From an uncultured Erysipelotrichaceae bacterium (GTDB lineage: Bacteria > Bacillota_I > Bacilli_A > RF39 > UBA660): 7,279 nt of DNA. Position numbers and translations under genes: made by a program. Positions 1-5,151 of this stretch are shown here, one piece after another. Where the stretch lies: the NCBI GenBank assembly GCA_902783915.1, contig CACZSX010000078.1, positions 1-7,279 of the forward strand, in the 5' to 3' direction. The notes under the pieces were generated by a model. It was not told where the DNA came from. It saw only the letters and a program-made list of their open reading frames with translations, and did no database searches. Every line of letters starts with the position of its first letter. The stretch's first letter is position 1.

Positions 1-1614
1 GAATACTCCTCCTTCTTGCGTTTCAAATTGAATTGGTCCAAGATCACTCATACCATATTCTGTTACCATAGCTCTTGCTATCTTAGTAGCTTTTTCAAAA
101 TCGTTATGAGCACCTGTTGATACTTCATTATAAACTATTTCTTCTGCTACACGCCCACCAAGTAAACCAGTTATTCTTTCTAATAATTCTTTTTTAGTAG
201 ATGTATATGTTTCTTCTTTTGGAAGCATCATATTATATCCACCAGCATATCCTCTTGGAATTATTGTTACTTTTTGAACATCATTAGCATCATCTAATTT
301 AAGACCAAGTACACAGTGTCCAGCTTCATGATGTGCGACCATATCTTTTTCTTTATCGGTATATTTCCTACTCTTTTTAGCCGGTCCCATAAGCACTCTA
401 TCTGTAGCTTCATCTATTTCAGCCATTGTTATCTCTTCTTTATTTCTTCTTACTGCAAGAAGCGCTGCCTCATTAAGCAGGTTCTCTAAATCTGCGCCAC
501 TGAATCCAACTGTTCTTTTAGCAATGTTAGATAATTTTACTGAAGGTGCGAACACTTTATTTCTAGCATGTACACCTAATATTTCTTCTCTTCCTTTTAA
601 ATCTGGCAAATTAACTGTTACTTGTCTATCAAATCTTCCTGGACGAAGTAATGCTGGGTCAAGTACATCTGGTCTATTAGTTGCTGCTATAATGATTATT
701 CCTTCATTAGCACCAAATCCATCCATTTCAGTAAGTAATTGATTTAGAGTTTGTTCTCTTTCATCGTGTCCTCCTCCTAAACCAGTACCTCTTTGTCTAC
801 CTACAGCATCTATTTCATCTATAAATACTAGACATGGGGCATTTTGTTTGGCTTGTCTAAACATATCACGAACGCGAGATGCTCCTATACCTACAAATAA
901 TTCCACAAAATCAGATCCACTTATAAAATAGAACGGAACATTTGCTTCTCCTGCAACTGCTTTTGCAAGTAATGTTTTACCAGTTCCTGGAGGACCTACC
1001 AATAATACTCCTTTAGGAATTCTTGCACCCATCTTTTGGAATCTTTTTGGATTCTTTAAGAAATCAATAAGTTCTGCTACTTCTTCTTTCTCTTCTATTA
1101 ATCCAGCAACATCTTTAAAAGTTGTTTTTCCGCCTTCCTCGCTAAGTCTTGCTCTACTTTTACCAAAATCAAGTGATTTACTATTGCTTCCCATTTGTCT
1201 TGAAAACACATATATAGCACCACCTACTAATATAAACATTGGTAATACGTTAAATATAAATCTCATTAAATAACTAGAACTTGGATCTATCTCTGCATTT
1301 AATTTAAAATCTTTAACATCTTTAGCCGCAAGTATTCTATCCATTGTTACCTCAGATAATGGTATTGTTGCAAAGAATGATTCATTCTTTGCATATCCAT
1401 CTAACTTACCAGTAACTTCATATACCAAACTAGCAGTACGTGGAACAATAGATAACTCTGTTATTTTATTATCTTTTAAATTTTTTTCAAATTCACTATA
1501 AGAAAATTCATGCGTTTCACCACCAAACATATTGGTTGAAAATAATATAAACAATGCTGCAAGTAACAACAATATATAAGGCACTAATTCTTTTTTAACT
1601 GCGTTCTTTTTCAT
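1..1614 (-). CDS. ftsH: FtsH, membrane-anchored AAA+ zinc metalloprotease (3' end cut off by window)
   Basis: FtsH is a hexameric, ATP-driven protease of the cytoplasmic membrane that extracts and degrades misfolded membrane proteins and some regulators. The reading frame is open from the ATG at 1614 to base 1, giving 538 residues; roughly the last 100 residues of a typical FtsH lie outside the window. Visible parts: membrane segment at about residues 11-27, an extracytoplasmic segment to about 117, a second membrane segment at about 118-137, Walker A GPPGTGKT (207-214), pore-loop FVG (240-242), Walker B VFIDEID (263-269), the second region of homology with Arg fingers near 324 and 327, zinc motif HEAGH (429-433) and the third zinc ligand, probably Asp505 in TGAHND. 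All catalytic residues are present. The start overlaps the end of tilS by 20 bases and has a strong AGGAGG site. No promoter of its own was identified, so it is probably co-transcribed with tilS. Confidence 0.97.
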   Translation of the reverse strand, partial: MKKNAVKKELVPYILLLLAALFILFSTNMFGGETHEFSYSEFEKNLKDNKITELSIVPRTASLVYEVTGKLDGYAKNESFFATIPLSEVTMDRILAAKDVKDFKLNAEIDPSSSYLMRFIFNVLPMFILVGGAIYVFSRQMGSNSKSLDFGKSRARLSEEGGKTTFKDVAGLIEEKEEVAELIDFLKNPKRFQKMGARIPKGVLLVGPPGTGKTLLAKAVAGEANVPFYFISGSDFVELFVGIGASRVRDMFRQAKQNAPCLVFIDEIDAVGRQRGTGLGGGHDEREQTLNQLLTEMDGFGANEGIIIIAATNRPDVLDPALLRPGRFDRQVTVNLPDLKGREEILGVHARNKVFAPSVKLSNIAKRTVGFSGADLENLLNEAALLAVRRNKEEITMAEIDEATDRVLMGPAKKSRKYTDKEKDMVAHHEAGHCVLGLKLDDANDVQKVTIIPRGYAGGYNMMLPKEETYTSTKKELLERITGLLGGRVAEEIVYNEVSTGAHNDFEKATKIARAMVTEYGMSDLGPIQFETQEGGVF

Positions 1615-2944
1615 TTTCCCTCCTAATTTTTACATACTTAATTATTATATCATACTTTTCATTTTTTTCTTTATTATATTTAGATTTCTTTACACCAGGT
1701 ATCCATACAATATTTTCTTCGCTATCTACTACTATAGGTATAGCGTTTCTTTCCTTTAATGGTATTTTTTCATCAATAAATATATCTTTTATCTTTTTGC
1801 TACCATTTAAATTTTTAATAGACATCTTATCACCATCATACCTATTTCTAATATATAACGGCAATTTAATATCAGAACTATTTAATCTACATACATAATT
1901 GCTATCTAATTCCTCATTATCCTCAAATATAAATTCATAATCATTCATCTGTAAACCAGATACAAGTTCTTTACAATATTCTACTTTAGAATTAATATTG
2001 TTATTAAATGACAAAATGTCATATTCTTTAATTATATTAATATTATTAGGCAATTTAATACTTCCATTTGGTTTATTACTATTAATTAGTTTATTTATTT
2101 CTTCTGTATTACCATCACTAATTAAAGTAATATCATCTCCATATATAGAATATAAAATATTATCTAATACTCTTTTTTGTATTAGCCTATCTAATTTTAA
2201 ATATTCAGTTATATTTAAACTATTATCTTTATATATTTTCTTAATAGTATTATTAGTTACCTCTTCAACATATCTATCATATTCAAGTAACATTTCACTA
2301 AATTTAATATATTTAGTGTGTATATTATTATCTTCTTTCTTTAAAAAAGGTAATACATTATGCCTATATCTATTTCTAGTATACTCATCTTTTAAATTAC
2401 TATTATCTATTACATAAGGTATATTATTCTTTTTTAAATATTCCATTATTTCATCTTTTGTATAATATATTAATGGCTTTACCAATTTATAATTATGCCT
2501 ATTACTCATAATAGAAAATCCACTATAACCTTTTAAATTAGAACCTCTCCCTATTCTCATAAGTATTGTTTCTATTAAATCATCTCCATGATGAGCAGTT
2601 AATAAATACTTAGATTTATATTTATTTATCAATTTATCAAAAAATTCATATCTTTTAATTCTAGCATCTTTCTCGCTAAATCCATTTTTATAAGATTTTA
2701 TTTTCATGTATTCAAAAATAATATTATTTTTCTTACAATATTCTTCTACAAATACTTTTTCATCTTCACTTTCAGTTCTAAGCCCATGATTAACATGCGC
2801 ACATACTATATTAATATTTATTTCTTCTCTCAATTTAAGTAACAAATCACAAAGAGCCATAGAATCTGGTCCACCAGATAATGCGATAATTACATAATCA
2901 TTATCGTTTAATATACTTTTTAAATAATTATATGATTTATCCAC
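1595..2944 (-). CDS. tilS: TilS, tRNA(Ile)-lysidine synthetase
   Basis: TilS uses ATP and lysine to convert C34 of the CAU-anticodon tRNA(Ile) to lysidine, switching it from Met to Ile identity and letting it read AUA. The N-terminal PP-loop motif SGGPDS is at residues 23-28. It is followed by the family blocks HVNHGLR, TAHHGDDLIETILMR, KPLIYYTKDEI and DNSNLKDEYTRNRYRHNVLP. The C-terminal part (about residues 350-445) has the TilS C-domain pattern with RYDGDKM, IPLKERNAIPIVV and WIPGVKKS. At 449 residues it is close to the usual 430-470. A longer frame begins at a TTG at 2974, but that codon overlaps the extended -10 element and would lie upstream of the predicted transcript start. The GTG at 2944 has GAGGTGAT 3 bases upstream, so I chose it. 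The gene follows its own promoter and overlaps ftsH. ATA is a very common Ile codon in this window, consistent with dependence on this enzyme. Confidence 0.95.
   Translation of the reverse strand: MDKSYNYLKSILNDNDYVIIALSGGPDSMALCDLLLKLREEININIVCAHVNHGLRTESEDEKVFVEEYCKKNNIIFEYMKIKSYKNGFSEKDARIKRYEFFDKLINKYKSKYLLTAHHGDDLIETILMRIGRGSNLKGYSGFSIMSNRHNYKLVKPLIYYTKDEIMEYLKKNNIPYVIDNSNLKDEYTRNRYRHNVLPFLKKEDNNIHTKYIKFSEMLLEYDRYVEEVTNNTIKKIYKDNSLNITEYLKLDRLIQKRVLDNILYSIYGDDITLISDGNTEEINKLINSNKPNGSIKLPNNINIIKEYDILSFNNNINSKVEYCKELVSGLQMNDYEFIFEDNEELDSNYVCRLNSSDIKLPLYIRNRYDGDKMSIKNLNGSKKIKDIFIDEKIPLKERNAIPIVVDSEENIVWIPGVKKSKYNKEKNEKYDIIIKYVKIRRENEKERS
1619..1624 (-). promoter_or_regulatory. Ribosome binding site of ftsH, inside tilS
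   Basis: AGGAGG lies 4 bases before the ftsH ATG. In the tilS frame it is a tandem AGG AGG, encoding two Arg residues near the C-terminus. The site fixes the ftsH start and suggests that ribosomes finishing tilS can help start ftsH. Confidence 0.85.
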
Positions 2945-2947
2945 ATT

Positions 2948-2991
2948 ATCACCTCGGTCTATATAATACCACAAAAAAAGATTAGTGTCTA
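2948..2991 (-). promoter_or_regulatory. Promoter and Shine-Dalgarno of tilS (tilS-ftsH)
   Basis: The -35 is TAGACA (2986-2991, 5 of 6 to consensus), the spacer is 17 bases, and the -10 is TATTAT (2963-2968, 5 of 6) with an upstream TGG that makes an extended -10. Seven bases later comes GAGGTGAT (2948-2955), an 8-base match to the 16S anti-Shine-Dalgarno, then 3 bases and the GTG start. Transcription would begin at about 2955, so the leader is about 11 bases. The -35 lies in the loop of the upstream terminator. Prediction from sequence only. Confidence 0.65.
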
Positions 2992-3006
2992 ATAACTAAT
3001 CTTTTT
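2973..3006 (-). terminator. Rho-independent terminator after the phosphoesterase pair
   Basis: A perfect 12-bp inverted repeat (2975-2986 with 2995-3006) has an 8-base loop and is followed on the minus strand by seven T (2979-2973), some of which also pair. The stem has only two G-C pairs, so it is weak but typical for such an AT-rich genome. The 5' arm lies in the last codons of the phosphoesterase gene and the stop codon is in the 3' arm. The A-rich outer arm could also allow some termination in the other direction, though no plus-strand gene points here. Confidence 0.65.
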
Positions 3007-3992
3007 GTTTTTCTCCAGTCATCTTTTCTTATTTGAGATTCATCAAACAAGTGTTCTCTTGGTACGAAATATTGAACATCACCTTTTTCGTCAGTGTACA
3101 TATCTATATCATAAAATCCCATTATATTTGATATATCTTTTCTTTCCATAAATTGAGATTGAAAACATAATGCAGGGCATAAACATACATGTACATTTCT
3201 ATATTCAAAATAATATGACTTATGATAATGTCCTTCTAGTAAAACTGCCGGTTTATTTCCTGATGTCATAGCATCAACTGTTCTTTGTGGACTTCTAGAT
3301 CTATATTTATCAATTCCACCACCAGGATGTCTTGTTCTTACTGTAGCACCATTTATTACCACATCTGCATGATCTTGTCCCCTATATATCATATCTTTTC
3401 TTCCTTTTTCAATCATCCTGCCAAGAGTTGCACCACCATTAATTTTATGAGTTTCATCATGACTACCTTGTATAAAATCTGTTTGAATTCCTTCTACATA
3501 TGGATACATATCAATTACATAATCGGCTTGCTCATCAGCACCATGACAAAATCTATTATATAATTGACCTTTTCTTTTTTCACCATAATCACCATCAACT
3601 ACGTCACCCAAATGAAGTACATGATCTATTTCATGAGCATAAAAATATCTATATGCATTATTAAGCATATGTAGTTGTTGATCTTTTGAGCAAAGATGTG
3701 TATCAGTAACAACGCCAAATGTAACTTTTTTGCACTCTTCCATAGGTACTTTAACTTTTTTATGCTTTGAAGCCATTTGTTTTCTATGTTTTCTAACAAT
3801 ATAGTGACCAAATTCTTCCTCAATATCTATTGGAAAATCAAAATGTTGTAATAATTCTACAAGCCCAAACACTTCATCTGTGCCAATTTCTAATTTTTTT
3901 GCAACATCAATTAACTTATCTTCTTTTTTTAAATAACCATATATCTTTTTTGCTTCTTCATCTGTAATCATTCTAGTAAGATTCAATTTCAT
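2982..3992 (-). CDS. Calcineurin-like metallophosphoesterase with N-terminal HTH-like domain (probably active paralog)
   Basis: A 336-residue protein with no signal peptide or membrane segment, so cytoplasmic. Residues about 10-68 look like a small winged-helix domain (DVAKKLEIGTDEVFGLVELL), an inference from pattern only. Residues about 88-315 hold the metallophosphoesterase motifs in order: D97-T-H99, GDVVDG (D130), GSHD (176-179), His222 in RTRHPGG, and GHYH (H255, H257). These are the ligands of a two-metal phosphatase or nuclease site. The one deviation is Ser177 where the family usually has Asn (GNHD). The substrate is unknown; the fold includes Mre11/SbcD nucleases and protein, nucleotide and lipid phosphatases, and the HTH-like region hints at nucleic acid. 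Its ATG overlaps the TAA of the upstream paralog (TAATG), with AGGAGGT placed 8 bases upstream, so translation is probably coupled. A terminator follows directly. Confidence 0.85.
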   Translation of the reverse strand: MKLNLTRMITDEEAKKIYGYLKKEDKLIDVAKKLEIGTDEVFGLVELLQHFDFPIDIEEEFGHYIVRKHRKQMASKHKKVKVPMEECKKVTFGVVTDTHLCSKDQQLHMLNNAYRYFYAHEIDHVLHLGDVVDGDYGEKRKGQLYNRFCHGADEQADYVIDMYPYVEGIQTDFIQGSHDETHKINGGATLGRMIEKGRKDMIYRGQDHADVVINGATVRTRHPGGGIDKYRSRSPQRTVDAMTSGNKPAVLLEGHYHKSYYFEYRNVHVCLCPALCFQSQFMERKDISNIMGFYDIDMYTDEKGDVQYFVPREHLFDESQIRKDDWRKTKRLVIRH

Positions 3993-4990
3993 TATTTTCT
4001 ACCTCCTATCTTTAATACTTTTGTTGAAGTATAATCATCTTCATCAGTTTGATAGAAAGGCGAGAATGTTGCTTCCATGTCATTATATTTACCATCTTTT
4101 GTAAGTTTTGCCTTTAAAAGTACAAATCCAACATTATGAGGTATTGCGCTTTTTCTAATTCTTGGAGTAGTAGCTACCAAACTTGGCACTGCTACCTCTC
4201 TCATACCTCTTTCAGTCATTTGCTCGCTAGAAAGTAAATGGCCATCTAATATAATATCTACTTTTTCTTCACTTCTCATTGCATATATTGCATCTTGTGG
4301 TTTTAAAGATATTGTTTTTGCTCTATCAAATGCTCCTATTTTTAAGTGTTGCGCAAGTATTTTCATTTTTCTAATATTTAAAGTGCATCTCATATTACCA
4401 AGATATATCATATCATCTCTTTCTTCTGATATCATTCTTCCTATATCAACACCATTTTTAGCAGTATGGGTTGCATCTTGATCTCCTGTTATAAAGTATG
4501 TTGTAAATCCTTTAATGTAAGGATAATTATTAACTACATATTCGACTTGCTTTTCAGTTGTATCTAGAAATAATGTATCGTGATATGGGCTTTTTAAACC
4601 ATATAATCCTTCTGTTATATCCCCTAATAATATAGCTTTATTAAAACCATTTCTATCTGCTTCTTGATATGCGAAGTTAAGTCTTGATAATTGTTGATAT
4701 TTAGACCCTAATCTCGGATCTGAAATAACTAATGAATCAAATTCAGTATCATTACCAATATCAATTGTATAAATATTATCTCCATTTAGATTTCTTTCAT
4801 CTAAATTAAGTATAGTTGCATCTTCTCCAAATCCAGATACTATAATGTTTATACCTGATTGTTTTAACCTATTTACAATACAACTAAATTCTAAAATGTT
4901 TAATCCAAAATGTTCACAAACATCATTACAAGTTCTTTCTTTTCTTGTAAACTCTTTAAACTTCTTTAAATCCAAATCTTCAATTGCCAT
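3992..4990 (-). CDS. Degenerate calcineurin-like phosphoesterase paralog (probable pseudoenzyme)
   Basis: A 332-residue protein with the same layout as its downstream neighbour: an HTH-like N-terminus (about residues 8-62, CNDVCEHFGLNILEFSCIVNRL) and a phosphoesterase fold (about 84-310). Shared blocks include GSKYQQL versus CSKDQQL, QVEYVVNNYPYIKG versus QADYVIDMYPYVEG, and GRMI...DDMIYLG versus GRMI...KDMIYRG. The active site is eroded: DxH is D91-P-R93, GDxxDG is GDITEG (D124, E127), GNHD is GDQD (169-172, catalytic His replaced by Gln171), and GHxH is GHLL (H251, L253). D91, D124, H215 and H251 remain. The protein may therefore be inactive, with a structural or regulatory role, perhaps as partner of the intact paralog. 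The frame is intact and full length, so it is not a decaying gene. The start at 4990 has GGGAGGT 5 bases upstream. It lies behind a leader ORF and hairpin. Confidence 0.82.
   Translation of the reverse strand: MAIEDLDLKKFKEFTRKERTCNDVCEHFGLNILEFSCIVNRLKQSGINIIVSGFGEDATILNLDERNLNGDNIYTIDIGNDTEFDSLVISDPRLGSKYQQLSRLNFAYQEADRNGFNKAILLGDITEGLYGLKSPYHDTLFLDTTEKQVEYVVNNYPYIKGFTTYFITGDQDATHTAKNGVDIGRMISEERDDMIYLGNMRCTLNIRKMKILAQHLKIGAFDRAKTISLKPQDAIYAMRSEEKVDIILDGHLLSSEQMTERGMREVAVPSLVATTPRIRKSAIPHNVGFVLLKAKLTKDGKYNDMEATFSPFYQTDEDDYTSTKVLKIGGRK
4001..4007 (-). promoter_or_regulatory. Ribosome binding site of the second phosphoesterase gene
   Basis: AGGAGGT lies within the last codons (Gly-Gly-Arg-Lys) of the upstream paralog, 8 bases before the overlapping TAATG stop/start. 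This supports coupled, near-equal synthesis of the two proteins and fixes the downstream start. Confidence 0.8.
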
Positions 4991-4995
4991 ATGTT

Positions 4996-5002
4996 ACCTC
5001 CC
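4996..5002 (-). promoter_or_regulatory. Ribosome binding site of the first phosphoesterase gene
   Basis: GGGAGGT sits 5 bases upstream of the ATG at 4990 and only 7 bases after the T-run of the hairpin at 5010-5040. This leaves no space for a separate promoter between hairpin and gene. Confidence 0.8.
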
Positions 5003-5009
5003 ATGCACT

Positions 5010-5040
5010 AAAAAAAGACAAACCGAGAAAAGTTCATCTT
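5010..5040 (-). terminator. Terminator-like hairpin upstream of the phosphoesterase pair, possible attenuator
   Basis: On the minus strand, a 9-bp stem (5040-5032 with 5023-5015), including two G-U wobbles and two G-C pairs, closes an 8-base loop and is followed by seven T (5016-5010), the first two of which also pair. The wobbles become mismatches on the plus strand, so it works only in the gene direction. The stem begins in the stop codon of the 19-codon ORF. It could simply terminate clpB transcripts, but the phosphoesterase genes have no promoter after it, so they would need readthrough. The stem is weak; no folding energy was computed. Confidence 0.5.
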
Positions 5041-5098
5041 ATTTTATTAAAGAATAGTTAATTAAATTTGTACTTTTGATAAATCTCTCCATTGCCAT
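5039..5098 (-). CDS. Possible 19-residue leader peptide
   Basis: An ATG at 5098 opens a 19-codon frame, MAMERFIKSTNLINYSLIK, ending in TAA. It is preceded by GAGGGTAGGAT, a plausible though imperfect Shine-Dalgarno, and lies just after a predicted promoter. The stop codon abuts the terminator-like hairpin, so a ribosome finishing this frame would cover the 5' arm of the stem. That is the geometry of a translation-sensitive attenuator. No run of a single amino acid suggests a specific sensor. The start region resembles that of the downstream phosphoesterase gene (ATATGGCAAT then AGATTT in both), so it may instead be the remnant of a duplicated 5' end. I do not recognise the peptide, and it may not be expressed. 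Confidence 0.4.
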   Translation of the reverse strand: MAMERFIKSTNLINYSLIK

Positions 5099-5145
5099 AT
5101 CCTACCCTCTATTAAAATTGTAACATAACTCAAGTATCTAAACAA
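5099..5145 (-). promoter_or_regulatory. Promoter of leader ORF and phosphoesterase pair
   Basis: The -10 is TACAAT (5117-5122, 5 of 6) with an upstream TGT, an extended -10. A 17-base spacer separates it from TTGTTT (5140-5145, 3 of 6). Seven bases after the -10 comes GAGGGTAGGAT (5099-5109) and then the ATG of the small ORF. The -35 starts 6 bases after the clpB stop codon. Prediction from sequence only. Confidence 0.55.
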
Positions 5146-5151
5146 GGAAAT

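Larger units (their letters stand above)
4983..5100 (-). repeat. Imperfect duplication of a translation start region
   Basis: ATATGGCAAT occurs at 4983-4992 (start of the first phosphoesterase) and at 5091-5100 (start of the 19-codon ORF), in the same orientation, 108 bases apart. Both copies continue with AGATTT after 3-4 bases and both follow a purine-rich ribosome binding site. Only the ends of this interval are the repeat copies. It is short enough that chance is possible. Confidence 0.4.

Noticed and set aside
524..742. Plus-strand ORF of 72 codons
   Set aside because: Antisense to the conserved ATPase domain of ftsH; no independent support.
1998..2417. Plus-strand ORF of 139 codons, hydrophobic
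   Set aside because: Lies wholly opposite tilS; the hydrophobic, Ser- and Leu-rich content is what the complement of AT-rich coding sequence gives, and no ribosome site supports it.
2945..2974. TTG start adding 10 residues to TilS
   Set aside because: The codon overlaps the extended -10 element and would lie upstream of the predicted transcript start; the GTG at 2944 has a near-perfect Shine-Dalgarno.
3626..3823. Minus-strand ORF of 65 codons in another frame of the second phosphoesterase gene
   Set aside because: It overlaps the conserved DTH and GDVVDG region of the real gene and has no recognisable features.
4991..5110. T-box or known riboswitch in the leader of the phosphoesterase pair
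   Set aside because: The leader is only about 120 bases, contains no T-box sequence (TGGNACCGCG-like), and no familiar riboswitch core was recognised.
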